From NCBI RefSeq assembly GCF_039592695.1, contig NZ_JBBUTK010000002.1:372001-436000 (forward strand): 64,000 nt of DNA. Reading direction: 5' to 3'. Position numbers and translations under genes: made by a program. This DNA comes from Flagellimonas_A sp039592695. Lineage in GTDB: Bacteria > Bacteroidota > Bacteroidia > Flavobacteriales > Flavobacteriaceae. Below, piece by piece: positions 8,819 to 17,187 of the stretch (position 1 is its first letter; each line of letters begins with the position of its first letter). The notes under the pieces are model-generated. The model made no database searches and was not told the DNA's origin. It saw nothing but the letters and a program-made list of their open reading frames with translations.

Positions 8819-9847
8819 TCATGTTGTCTCCAGAGGTTTTTCAATCGTTTTTTCGGCTTCTGAAGCCTCTTCACCATACTGCGTACTTTCGGTTCTGGCG
8901 TCGTATCCAAGCGTTTTCAAATATTTTGAGAAAATCTCGGTATAACCGTGCGTACAGATGATTTTCTCGGCTCCTGTATCTTTTATCGCTTTTAAAAGTC
9001 CAGGCCAGTCGCAATGGTCGCTGAGTACAAAGCCTTTGTCAATGGCACGACGGCGACGTGCCCCGCGAAAGGCCATCCAGCCACTGGCGGATGCGGTCAC
9101 AAAAGGGGTCATCTTGCGAATCCACGTGCTGCCGTGGGCCGAAGGTGGGGCGACGACGATGTTTCCTTTGATGTCCTCTTTTTTGGTGTCACGGGTAATC
9201 AGTTCAGTTTCGGGGAAATCTGCAATTTCCCGTAGCACGTTAGTCATGTTTTCAACAGCTCCGTGGGTGTAGATTTTCCCGATGGAAGTATCCAAATGTT
9301 TCAACAAGCGTTGTGCCTTTCCCAAAGAATATCCGAACAGTACGGAAGTTTGCCCGTTGGCCTTGTTTTCGGCCCACCAATTGTTGATATCCTTGATGAC
9401 TTCTTCTTGGGGCGTCCATAAAAAGGCTGGTAAACCAAACGTGCATTCGGTGATAAAGGTGTGACATTTGACGGATTCGTAGGGAGTGGCTAGGCCATCA
9501 TCCTCTAACTTATAATCCCCAGTAAATACCCAGATTTCGCCTTTGTGTTCGACCCGAATTTGTGACGAACCGATGATATGACCCGCAGGGTGCAGGCTGA
9601 ACTTGACCCCGTTGATGGTAAAGGTCTCTCCCCAATTTTTTCCAGAAATGGAAACATCACCCAAACGATGTTTGACAATCGGCACATTTCGGTGATGGGT
9701 AATGTATTTTTTGTGTCCCCAACGGCTATGGTCGGCATGCCCGTGCGAAATAATGGCTTTGTCAACAGGCTTCCACGGGTCTAGGTAGACATTGGCAGCG
9801 TTGCAGTAAATTCCTTTATCTGTAAATTGCAGAAGGGGAGTGTTCAT
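8819..9847 (-). CDS. Ligase-associated exonuclease (metallo-beta-lactamase fold)
   Basis: Predicted DNA exonuclease of the MBL/beta-CASP superfamily. The zinc motif HGHADHSRWG (residues 45-54) matches HxHxDH; FTGDYKLE supplies the later Asp and LSDHCDWPG the beta-CASP-like region. Start set at ATG 9847 (MNTPLLQFTDKG), giving 342 residues; the eleven codons upstream of it are not family-like. It is the first gene of the four-gene repair operon and is divergent from the TerB-like gene. Substrate and polarity cannot be read from sequence. Confidence 0.9.
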   Translation of the reverse strand: MNTPLLQFTDKGIYCNAANVYLDPWKPVDKAIISHGHADHSRWGHKKYITHHRNVPIVKHRLGDVSISGKNWGETFTINGVKFSLHPAGHIIGSSQIRVEHKGEIWVFTGDYKLEDDGLATPYESVKCHTFITECTFGLPAFLWTPQEEVIKDINNWWAENKANGQTSVLFGYSLGKAQRLLKHLDTSIGKIYTHGAVENMTNVLREIADFPETELITRDTKKEDIKGNIVVAPPSAHGSTWIRKMTPFVTASASGWMAFRGARRRRAIDKGFVLSDHCDWPGLLKAIKDTGAEKIICTHGYTEIFSKYLKTLGYDARTESTQYGEEASEAEKTIEKPLETT

Positions 9848-9909
9848 AGCCCTGTGAAGATACCAATTTCTTTTGGGCATAAACCACTCAGATTTGCAGT
9901 TAAAAATTA

Positions 9910-9917
9910 TATTTTTG
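9910..9917 (+). promoter_or_regulatory. -7 element of the TerB-like gene
   Basis: TATTTTTG matches TAnnTTTG and lies 24 bases before the ATG at 9941. The nearest TTTG upstream (9893-9896) is only 13 bases away, shorter than the usual 17-23, so the -33 element is uncertain. Confidence 0.45.
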
Positions 9918-9940
9918 CCACAAAAGAATCATTTACTTAC

Positions 9941-10354
9941 ATGGATTTATACGAAAGTGACAGTCATAGAAATGAGCTGGCCCATTTTGCCACCTTGGCA
10001 AGTTTAGCAGCAGTTGATGGTGAAATCAATCCTGAAGAAAAAGCGATATTGGACAAGTTTGCCTTTAAACTGCACATCACCGAAGCTGAATACAAAGAGA
10101 TACTCAAGAAAGAGAATAAATATCCCATTGAGACCCAAACCAGTAATGAAAAACGGTATCGACGTCTTTTTGATTTGTTTCAAATCATTTTTTCAGACAA
10201 CCACATGGATGATTCTGAAAAAAGATTAGTCGAGCGCTATGCCATAGGTTTGGGTTTTCCAACAGAAACAGCGGCAGAAATCATAAACAAATCAGTGGCT
10301 ATTTTTACTGGGAAAATTCCTTTTGAAGATTACCATACCTTGATGCAAAAATAG
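9941..10354 (+). CDS. TerB-like tellurite-resistance domain protein
   Basis: All-helical acidic protein of 137 residues with TerB-like spacing: LASLAAVDGEINPEEKAIL (about 16-34) and a second acidic helix pair IIFSDNHMDDSEKRL (about 82-96). No signal peptide, so cytoplasmic. The start ATG 9941 follows a -7 element, and the open frame upstream overlaps that promoter. TerB-like proteins are linked to metal sensing and stress, but the exact role here is unknown. It converges on fbp with one base between the stops. Confidence 0.7.
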   Translation: MDLYESDSHRNELAHFATLASLAAVDGEINPEEKAILDKFAFKLHITEAEYKEILKKENKYPIETQTSNEKRYRRLFDLFQIIFSDNHMDDSEKRLVERYAIGLGFPTETAAEIINKSVAIFTGKIPFEDYHTLMQK

Positions 10355-10355
10355 G

Positions 10356-11360
10356 TTAGGCTGTTGCCATAAACTCTTCAGCTTTTTCTACCATTTTTTT
10401 GCTTCCACAGAAAAAAGGAACCCGCTGGTGCAGTTCGGTGGGCTGAATATCCAATATTCGCTGAAATCCGTCACTGGCCTTGCCATTGGCCTGTTCTGCC
10501 AAGAAGGCCATGGGATTGCATTCGTAGAGCAGGCGCAACTTTCCGTTTGATGCCACGCTGCTTTTGGGGTACATGTAAATACCACCCTTGATCATGTTAC
10601 GGTGAAAATCTGATACGAGTGAGCCGATATAGCGGGAAGTATACGGTCGGTTACCCTCTTCTTTTTGGCAGTATTTGATGTAATCTTTGACCCCTTGAGG
10701 AAAATGGATGTAATTGCCCTCATTGACCGAATATATTTTTCCGGTTTCAGGAAATTTCATGTTCGGGTGCGAGAGGTAAAACGTTCCAATGGCCGGATTC
10801 AAGGTAAAACCGTTTACGCCGTGCCCCGTGGTGTAGACCAGCATGGTCGAAGTGCCATAAATGATATAGCCAGCGGCCACTTGGTTTTTGCCCGGTTGCA
10901 GAAAATCTTCCAGAGTAACGGGTGTGCCGACGGGAGTAATTCTGCGGTAGATGGAAAAAATGGTTCCCACCGAAACGTTTACATCAATGTTTGAAGAGCC
11001 ATCCAATGGGTCAATGAGCACCACATACTTGTTCTGGTGCTGTTCATCTTGGCTGTTGATGCTTACGAAATCATCTTCTTCTTCCGAAGCTATTCCGCAA
11101 ACAATTTCACGCTTTGTCAGGGTTTGAATAAACTTTTCATTGGCAAGAACGTCCAGTTTTTGTTGGTTTTCTCCCTGTACGTTGGTCTCACCAAAACTAC
11201 CCAAAATATCGACCAACCCTGCTTTGTTCACCTCATGATTGACCACTTTGGCAGCCAAGCGAATGGCATTGATGAGTTTTGACAATTCGCCAGTGGAGTA
11301 TTCAAATTCGGTCTGGTTTTCTATGATAAATTCCCCAAGGGTCTGGTTTTTCTTCGTCAT
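10356..11360 (-). CDS. fbp: Fructose-1,6-bisphosphatase, class I
   Basis: Hydrolyses fructose 1,6-bisphosphate to fructose 6-phosphate in gluconeogenesis. The metal/active-site motif is IDPLDGSSNIDVNVSVG (about 125-141), and SRYIGSLVSDFHRN and GGIYMYP belong to the substrate-binding part. Length 334 is normal for class I enzymes. Monocistronic between a converging TerB-like gene and a divergent GNAT gene. Confidence 0.96.
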   Translation of the reverse strand: MTKKNQTLGEFIIENQTEFEYSTGELSKLINAIRLAAKVVNHEVNKAGLVDILGSFGETNVQGENQQKLDVLANEKFIQTLTKREIVCGIASEEEDDFVSINSQDEQHQNKYVVLIDPLDGSSNIDVNVSVGTIFSIYRRITPVGTPVTLEDFLQPGKNQVAAGYIIYGTSTMLVYTTGHGVNGFTLNPAIGTFYLSHPNMKFPETGKIYSVNEGNYIHFPQGVKDYIKYCQKEEGNRPYTSRYIGSLVSDFHRNMIKGGIYMYPKSSVASNGKLRLLYECNPMAFLAEQANGKASDGFQRILDIQPTELHQRVPFFCGSKKMVEKAEEFMATA

Positions 11361-11474
11361 AAATGTGGGAAGCTGTTTTATTTGGATGCAAATATCGGCT
11401 ATTTTGTGACACTATAACGTTTTCGAAGGGTTATGATTTCTGTAATTTATAACTTCGTGTTTTATTTGTAACAA

Positions 11475-11960
11475 ATGAACATTCTGATACGAGATGCCAC
11501 AGTTGAAGATATGCCCTCTGTTTTGTCTTTAATCAAACAGTTGGCCAAATTTGAAAACGAGCTTGATGAAGTTGAGGTGACCGAAGCTGATTTGAACCGT
11601 GATGGATTTGGCCCACAACCGAAGTTTCATTGTTTTGTGGCTGAGGTCGATAGACTGTTGGTTGGAATCGCATTAATTTATCCACGATATTCTACTTGGA
11701 AGGGCAATGTTATACATCTTGAAGATTTAATCGTGACCGAAAGCATGCGTGGCAAAGGCGTGGGCAAAGCACTTTTGGATGCTGTGGTCAAATACGGAAA
11801 CGATTTGGGCGTTAAAAGAATCGGTTGGGAAGTGCTGGATTGGAACGAACCCGCTATAAATTTCTATGAAAGCCATGGGGCAAAGGTCATGCGCGATTGG
11901 GATGTAGTGCAGTTGGGAGAGGAAGGGATTAAAAAGTATTTGGAAAAATTGTCCCCTTGA
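11475..11960 (+). CDS. GNAT N-acetyltransferase (diamine/spermidine acetyltransferase-like)
   Basis: Single GNAT domain of 161 residues. The acetyl-CoA loop is RGKGVGKALL (about 96-105), preceded by HLEDLIVTESMRG, and the tail GWEVLDWNEPAINFYESHGA is typical of SAT-like acetyltransferases, so a polyamine or similar small amine is the likely substrate (inference). The stop TGA lies inside a dispersed repeat (TCCCCTTGAGGGGG), so the final residues LSP may be repeat-derived. Confidence 0.85.
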   Translation: MNILIRDATVEDMPSVLSLIKQLAKFENELDEVEVTEADLNRDGFGPQPKFHCFVAEVDRLLVGIALIYPRYSTWKGNVIHLEDLIVTESMRGKGVGKALLDAVVKYGNDLGVKRIGWEVLDWNEPAINFYESHGAKVMRDWDVVQLGEEGIKKYLEKLSP

Positions 11961-11995
11961 GGGGGCAGCCCGCCATAAGCGGGTTGGGGTGTAAA
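11950..11995. repeat. Short dispersed repeat at the GNAT 3' end
   Basis: CCCCTTGAGGGG hairpin, then GCCCGC-cataa-GCGGGT hairpin, then TGGGGTG. It is the same short type as at 175, 3568 and 5222 and supplies the stop codon of the GNAT gene. Confidence 0.7.
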
Positions 11996-12018
11996 ACCTT
12001 ATGCGATAAATTATAAGA

Positions 12019-12041
12019 GATTCCCACCTCCGTGGGAATGA
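12019..12041. repeat. ATTCCC/GGGAAT inverted repeat, copy 1
   Basis: GATTCCCAC-ctcc-GTGGGAATGA hairpin in the gap before lysC. Variants with different stem centres occur at 20048-20071 and 50374-50400. No T-run at the right side, so it is annotated as a repeat and not a terminator. Confidence 0.65.
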
Positions 12042-12059
12042 AAAAGAATAATCTAGTTT

Positions 12060-13310
12060 ATGAGAGTATTCAAGTTTGGTGGGGCATCGGTAAAAGATGC
12101 CGAGGGTGTTAAAAATCTCCTCAAGGTACTACAAGAAACTGGTCATGAAGATACTTTGCTGGTCATTTCTGCCATGGGCAAGACCACTAATGCCATGGAG
12201 AACGTGGTCAACGCCTATTTTGAGGACAAAAATCAGGTCAACAGCGCACTTCAAGAAGTCATTGGTTACCACCAACCTATTTTGGAGGCACTTTTTGAGA
12301 GTCCGCAACATCCTATTTTTGAGAGGGTAAAAGCGCTTTTTGAAGAGGTAAAGGGGTTTCTGTTATGGAACAAATCGCCAAAACACAGTTTTGTGTACGA
12401 CCAAGTGGTCGGCTATGGCGAGCTGGTATCGACGACGATTGTAAGTGCCTACCTCGATGAAGTCGGACTCAAAAATCAATGGCTTGACATCCGAGAATTG
12501 ATAAAGACTGATAGCTCATATCGCGATGCCCACATTAATTGGGAGCGTACCCAAGAAGCGGTACAACAACTAATCGATACCAAAAAACTCAACATTACCC
12601 AAGGTTTTCTGGGCAGTGATGACAATAATTTTACAACGACATTGGGCCGAGAAGGTTCTGATTATACGGCTGCTATTTTGGCGTACTGTCTGAACGCTTC
12701 CTCGGTGACAATATGGAAAGACGTGCCCGGAGTGCTCAATGCTGATCCCCGAAACTTTAAGGAAACCCGATTGTTGAACGAAATATCGTATCGTGAGGCC
12801 ATTGAATTGGCTTTTTATGGGGCATCGGTCATCCATCCAAAGACATTGCAACCCTTACAGCGTAAAGAGATTCCGTTGCAGGTGCGATCATTTATGAATC
12901 CCACGCAACAGGGCACCACAGTTGGTAAAGGGGTGGGCATTTCCCCAGAGATACCGTGTTTTATTGTCAAAAAAAATCAGGTACTCATCAAGCTCTCATC
13001 CCTCGATTTTTCTTTTATCGTTGAGAACAACATCAGTGAAATCTTCAAGTTGTTACATGATCATCGCATGAAGGTGGATTTGATACAGAATTCCGCCATT
13101 AGTTTTTCTGTCTGTTTAGACAATAGATTTGGTGGCCTGCAGGGCTTACTTCAAGAACTCAAGAAAAAGTTCAAAGTGGTGTGCCATGAAGACGTATCCC
13201 TCTACACCATACGGCATTTTGATGAAAAAGCTGTGGAATCACTTCAAAATGGGTATACGGTTTTGGTCGAACAACGTGGCAAAGAGACCTTGCAGTTGGT
13301 CGTTAAATAG
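12060..13310 (+). CDS. lysC: Aspartate kinase, monofunctional
   Basis: Phosphorylates aspartate, first step toward Lys, Met, Thr and diaminopimelate. Seen: KFGGASVKDAEGVKNL at the N-terminus (substrate/ATP site), GREGSDYTAAILA in the kinase core, and C-terminal regulatory ACT-like region (about 300-416). At 416 residues there is no fused homoserine dehydrogenase domain. ATG at 12060 is directly followed by the conserved start. Confidence 0.95.
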   Translation: MRVFKFGGASVKDAEGVKNLLKVLQETGHEDTLLVISAMGKTTNAMENVVNAYFEDKNQVNSALQEVIGYHQPILEALFESPQHPIFERVKALFEEVKGFLLWNKSPKHSFVYDQVVGYGELVSTTIVSAYLDEVGLKNQWLDIRELIKTDSSYRDAHINWERTQEAVQQLIDTKKLNITQGFLGSDDNNFTTTLGREGSDYTAAILAYCLNASSVTIWKDVPGVLNADPRNFKETRLLNEISYREAIELAFYGASVIHPKTLQPLQRKEIPLQVRSFMNPTQQGTTVGKGVGISPEIPCFIVKKNQVLIKLSSLDFSFIVENNISEIFKLLHDHRMKVDLIQNSAISFSVCLDNRFGGLQGLLQELKKKFKVVCHEDVSLYTIRHFDEKAVESLQNGYTVLVEQRGKETLQLVVK

Positions 13311-13372
13311 CGATGGGTGGCGAGGGCAATCCCCGCATTTTTCTATATTTACGATTAGCTAATTGATACTAT

Positions 13373-15175
13373 ATGGGGCTGGTTTCGGCGAAAGAGGTTG
13401 CAAAGGTCATCAGGCTAGAGAAATACGGTTTTTTTGGCACTTTTATAGGGTGGATTTTGATGTTGGTCACCAAGATTACCACCATCAATCGCTTTTATGA
13501 TCGACACAAAGATTTAGAAGGGCCAGAATTTTTGGATGCCATTTTAGAGCATTACGAAATCGATTTTGAAATTCTCGAAGAAGAATTACAGCGTCTCCCG
13601 AAAGAGGGGTCTTACATCACAATATCCAACCATCCTCTGGGGGGTATCGATGGGGTGCTTTTATTGAAATTGTTGTTAAAAGAACGCCCTGACTTTAAAA
13701 TTATCGCCAACTTTTTACTGCATCGTATCGAGCCGTTGAAGCCGTACATTATGCCCGTGAATCCGTTCGAGACCCATAGAGATGCCAAGAGCAGTGTGAT
13801 GGGCTTCAAAACGGCCTTGAAGCATCTGCAAGAGGGTCATCCGTTGGGTATTTTTCCAGCTGGTGAGGTATCGACCTATCGCGATGGCAAGTTGGTAGTC
13901 GACAGACCCTGGGAAGAAGCGGCCATCAAATTGATTCGAAAAGCCGAGGTGCCCGTTGTACCCATTTATTTTCATGCTAAGAACAGCAGGCTTTTTTATC
14001 GATTGTCAAAGATCAACGATGTTTTTCGCACGGCAAAACTTCCATCAGAACTGACCACACAGAGCAGAAGGCCCATCAAAGTGCGAATTGGCCAACCGAT
14101 TACGGTAAAAGCACAGAAAGAGGAAGAAACCTTGGAAGAGTTTACCGAACTGCTTCGCAAGAAGACCTATTTGTTGGCCAATGTGTTTGAGAAAGAGCGT
14201 TTGTTTGACAAAGTGCCCACCACATTAAAGATCCCGAAAGCACCAAAAAAGATAGCTACAGCCATACGCACTGAGGTTTTGGAAGGTGAAATTGAAAAAC
14301 TTCGGGAAAAAGACCTTAGGCTTTTACAGAGCAAAAACTATGAGGTGTTTTTGGCCCAAGAGAAAGACATGCCGTTCTTGTTGAAAGAAATAGGTCGGCA
14401 GCGCGAAATTACGTTCAGAGAAGTGGGTGAAGGTACCAACAACGCCATTGACCTTGATGCCTTTGATTCATATTACCACCATCTTTTTTTATGGGACAAT
14501 GAACAAAAAGAAATGGTAGGTGCCTATCGAATGGGCTTGGGGTCGCAGATTTTCCCAAAATACGGCATTGACGGATTTTATTTGCAAGATCTCTTTGGGT
14601 TTGAACCCGAGCTTTTCGGAATGATGGAAAAATCTATCGAGATGGGCCGTGCCTATATCATGAAACAATATCAACAGAAGCCCATGCCTTTATTTCTGTT
14701 ATGGAAAGGTATTGTGCATACGACACTACGTTTTCCCGAACACCAATATTTGATTGGTGGCGTGAGCATCAGCAATCAATTTTCAAATTTCTCAAAATCG
14801 TTGATGATTGAGTTCATGAAATCGAATTATTGGGATCCCTACGTGGCGCAGTACATTCACCCGAAAAAAGAGTTCAAGGTCAAATTGAAAGATGCCGATA
14901 AAGAATTTGTCTTTGATGAGACCCAGGCCGATCTCAATAAATTCGACAAGTTGATTGAAGAGGTCGAGCCGGGCAGTCTTCGTTTGCCGGTGCTCATCAA
15001 AAAATACATCAAGCAAAATGCAAAAGTGGTGGCCTTTAACGTGGATCCACTCTTTAATAATTCGGTGGACGGGCTCATGTACATCAAAATCGCCGACCTG
15101 CCCGAAAGTACCGTCAAACCCGTGATGGAAGAATTTCAGGCCGAGTTGGAACGGAAACATGTCGAAAACAAATAG
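13373..15175 (+). CDS. olsF: Bifunctional acyltransferase, OlsF-type aminolipid synthase
   Basis: 600 residues in two parts. The N-terminal lysophospholipid-acyltransferase-like domain (about 60-290) has NHPLGGIDG (86-94; the His-Asp spacing is HX5D, not HX4D) and FPAGEVSTYRDG. The C-terminal GNAT/OlsB-like domain (about 320-500) has EITFREVGEGTN and GAYRMGLG. This fusion matches OlsF, which makes ornithine lipids in Flavobacterium and Serratia; glycine lipids are an alternative product. The C-terminal residues AELERKH recur as a vestige 1 kb downstream (16209-16239). Confidence 0.82.
   Translation: MGLVSAKEVAKVIRLEKYGFFGTFIGWILMLVTKITTINRFYDRHKDLEGPEFLDAILEHYEIDFEILEEELQRLPKEGSYITISNHPLGGIDGVLLLKLLLKERPDFKIIANFLLHRIEPLKPYIMPVNPFETHRDAKSSVMGFKTALKHLQEGHPLGIFPAGEVSTYRDGKLVVDRPWEEAAIKLIRKAEVPVVPIYFHAKNSRLFYRLSKINDVFRTAKLPSELTTQSRRPIKVRIGQPITVKAQKEEETLEEFTELLRKKTYLLANVFEKERLFDKVPTTLKIPKAPKKIATAIRTEVLEGEIEKLREKDLRLLQSKNYEVFLAQEKDMPFLLKEIGRQREITFREVGEGTNNAIDLDAFDSYYHHLFLWDNEQKEMVGAYRMGLGSQIFPKYGIDGFYLQDLFGFEPELFGMMEKSIEMGRAYIMKQYQQKPMPLFLLWKGIVHTTLRFPEHQYLIGGVSISNQFSNFSKSLMIEFMKSNYWDPYVAQYIHPKKEFKVKLKDADKEFVFDETQADLNKFDKLIEEVEPGSLRLPVLIKKYIKQNAKVVAFNVDPLFNNSVDGLMYIKIADLPESTVKPVMEEFQAELERKHVENK
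15134..15164 (+). repeat. Direct repeat, copy 1 (olsF 3' end)
   Basis: 31 bases of the olsF 3' end that recur at 16209-16239 with only four mismatches, including the 17-base identity GGCCGAGTTGGAACGGA. The intervening DNA is exactly one gene. Confidence 0.85.
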
Positions 15176-16168
15176 ATGCCCAGGTACTTCACATTTTTAT
15201 TTGTAGCCTTTATCTATGTTTCGATTGCCGCTGCACAAGAGTATATCTTGGAAGGACAGGTTCTAGAAGTAAAATCAAGTCAGCCTATTGTTGGTGCGAA
15301 TGTATTCTACGATGGTACTTCTATAGGTACAATTACAGATTTTGATGGAAAGTTTAGGCTTGTAGCCAGAGAGAAAATGACCAGTCCTCTAATCATTAGA
15401 TTTTTGGGATACAGAACTGTAGTTTATGAAGATTATAAAAAATCTTTTCTAACATTTTACATGGAAGAAGAAGCCACACAACTTCAGGAGGTGGTACTTC
15501 AGCCTGATACTTGGTCACGAGCTAGAAAAATGAAAGTTTTCAAAAGGGAATTTTTGGGCGTGTCAAATAAAAAGTGCAGCATCTTAAATGAAAACGTCAT
15601 CCGATTATATTATAAGAAAAGCAATAGAACATTATATGGATATGCCGAAAAACCAATTCAAATTTTTAATGAAAAGTTAGGATATCTACTTTCTTATTAC
15701 CTTAACGATTTTGAGGTGGAATTTTATAATTCTTCAAGCAGTGCACAAAATGTTAAAAAGGTTTTTTATGCCGGTTCATCCCGGTTTAAAGAAGTAGATT
15801 CTGTCACCGAGAAAATGAGAAAACAACGAAAAAAGGTCTATTTTGGCTCAACCCTCCATGTATTCAGATCGCTCTACAGGGGCAAATTACGCGAAGAGGG
15901 CTATCAATTGTTTATAAAAAATAGAATAATCCCACTTGATAGCGCATTCACTACAAAGCGAGAAAGCGGACTTTTGGAAGTGCACCAACAACATGAAAAA
16001 ATAGGTATCCTGTTCGATAAGAAAAGCCAATCGCTTTTTCAGCTCTTGAAAAATCCATTTTATGTAGACCCTTATGGAAATTATACTCCCGTTGATGCCA
16101 TTTGGTTTAGCGGTGAAATGGGCCTTCGTCGTATTGGAGAATTATTGCCTCTTAATTTTGATATGTAA
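15176..16168 (+). CDS. Secreted protein with carboxypeptidase-D-like regulatory domain
   Basis: 330 residues. A signal peptide (FTFLFVAFIYVSIAAAQ) is followed by a CarboxypepD_reg-like beta-sandwich (about 22-105; GQVLEVKSSQPIVGANVFY, FDGKFRL, RFLGYRT), a common N-terminal module of Bacteroidota envelope proteins. The C-terminal two thirds are rich in Lys and Tyr and I do not recognise them. ATG follows the olsF stop directly (TAGATG). It has lower GC than its neighbours and is bracketed by the two copies of the olsF-end repeat, so it is probably a late insertion. Confidence 0.75.
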   Translation: MPRYFTFLFVAFIYVSIAAAQEYILEGQVLEVKSSQPIVGANVFYDGTSIGTITDFDGKFRLVAREKMTSPLIIRFLGYRTVVYEDYKKSFLTFYMEEEATQLQEVVLQPDTWSRARKMKVFKREFLGVSNKKCSILNENVIRLYYKKSNRTLYGYAEKPIQIFNEKLGYLLSYYLNDFEVEFYNSSSSAQNVKKVFYAGSSRFKEVDSVTEKMRKQRKKVYFGSTLHVFRSLYRGKLREEGYQLFIKNRIIPLDSAFTTKRESGLLEVHQQHEKIGILFDKKSQSLFQLLKNPFYVDPYGNYTPVDAIWFSGEMGLRRIGELLPLNFDM

Positions 16169-16208
16169 GATCAATTATTCCCTTGATTTGCTTCTATTGA
16201 TGTAAAAA

Positions 16209-16239
16209 TTTCTGGCCGAGTTGGAACGGAAGCATGCTG
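16209..16239 (+). repeat. Direct repeat, copy 2 (vestige of olsF C-terminus)
   Basis: In its proper frame this continues as KFLAELERKHAETQSK and a TGA stop at about 16254. It is a second, slightly different version of the olsF tail, with no gene body in front. It marks the right edge of the inserted secreted-protein gene. Confidence 0.85.
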
Positions 16240-16518
16240 AGACCCAATCAAAGTGATCTGAACCTATGTAGCGATAACCTAGTAAAAATTCATAGTTTTT
16301 ATATTGAAGACGCTGAAATTCAACTTTTTCAAAGTCCAGGCTATGATTTTGCCCGTATGTTTATCAAACCTACATATTATAGTGCCATGAACAAGTACGA
16401 TTTAAAAAAACTACAACGCCTTGAATCACTGGAAAACAGAAATACAAGAATTCTATTTTCTTTCTTACTTTTCAAAATAGCGCTTTTCTGTTTCTTGCAA
16501 ATGTTCAGCCTTATTTAG
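16234..16518 (+). CDS. Doubtful small ORF
   Basis: A 94-codon open frame starting inside the vestigial olsF repeat, ending in a hydrophobic stretch (ILFSFLLFKIALFCFLQM) that could be one membrane helix. No known family recognised and no promoter seen. It may be the remnant of a gene carried with the insertion or simply chance. The 370-base gap between the secreted-protein gene and the ars operon contains only this and the repeat. Confidence 0.25.
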   Translation: MLRPNQSDLNLCSDNLVKIHSFYIEDAEIQLFQSPGYDFARMFIKPTYYSAMNKYDLKKLQRLESLENRNTRILFSFLLFKIALFCFLQMFSLI

Positions 16519-16538
16519 AAAAGCTTCTTCTTTGAGCT

Positions 16539-17174
16539 TCAGGATGGATTTTCTTTACTGACTTTTCGAAAAACATACTTCATCTCCATAGCTATCTGCA
16601 TACTCCGCTCCAGATATTTCTCATCTTGCAGGGCGGTGCCATCAAACGCTTTTGGATCTTCATAGGTGATCGGAAACCGACCCTCTGCGCCCATCACCAT
16701 GGGGCAGGCCTCATTGGCCGAATCACAGGTCATGATGGCCCCAAAACCATGATTTGGGTTGAACGCATCATCATAGGTTTTTGAGAAACAAATCACAGGG
16801 TGCTCGCTTTCGGCATATTTTATGGCATATACAGGATTACTGGTCTCTGACAATTTTTGAATGGAAAAACCCTGTTTTGAAAGGGTCTCCGCTACTTTCG
16901 GAAACATTGCGGTAGCTTCAGTGCCGCCAGAAAAGCACTGCATATCTTTTATTTCAAAGTGATATGCCAATGTCTGCGCCCATACTTGGGATAGGTGGCT
17001 CCTGCGTGAATTATGGGTGCAAATAAAATTGAGGCGAATGGGCTGCTTATTTGAAATCTTACTTTTTAAATAATCAATAAATGGTTGTAAGATTTGCTTA
17101 CGTTCGTCTGAAATAGTTGAGACATCCAAAGATTCGATAGTTTTTTCGATTTTGGATAAGAGTTGTGTTTTCAT
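16539..17174 (-). CDS. ArsC-like protein (low-molecular-weight phosphatase fold)
   Basis: 211 residues with the P-loop CTHNSRRS (CX5R, Cys52-Arg58) of thioredoxin-type arsenate reductases and LMW tyrosine phosphatases, here after an N-terminal extension of about 45 residues as in the Bacteroidota group. Later CDSANEACPMVMG supplies further cysteines that could act in the redox relay. It is the last gene of the arsR-led operon, so arsenate reduction is the best inference; protein dephosphorylation cannot be excluded. Confidence 0.8.
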   Translation of the reverse strand: MKTQLLSKIEKTIESLDVSTISDERKQILQPFIDYLKSKISNKQPIRLNFICTHNSRRSHLSQVWAQTLAYHFEIKDMQCFSGGTEATAMFPKVAETLSKQGFSIQKLSETSNPVYAIKYAESEHPVICFSKTYDDAFNPNHGFGAIMTCDSANEACPMVMGAEGRFPITYEDPKAFDGTALQDEKYLERSMQIAMEMKYVFRKVSKENPS

Positions 17175-17187
17175 CTTTTGATTGATT

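Noticed and set aside
8785..8910. A longer N-terminus for the ligase overlapping the exonuclease gene
   Set aside because: The extension is the exonuclease 3' end in another frame; MKNFSRLIKTLD at 8784 fits the family start.
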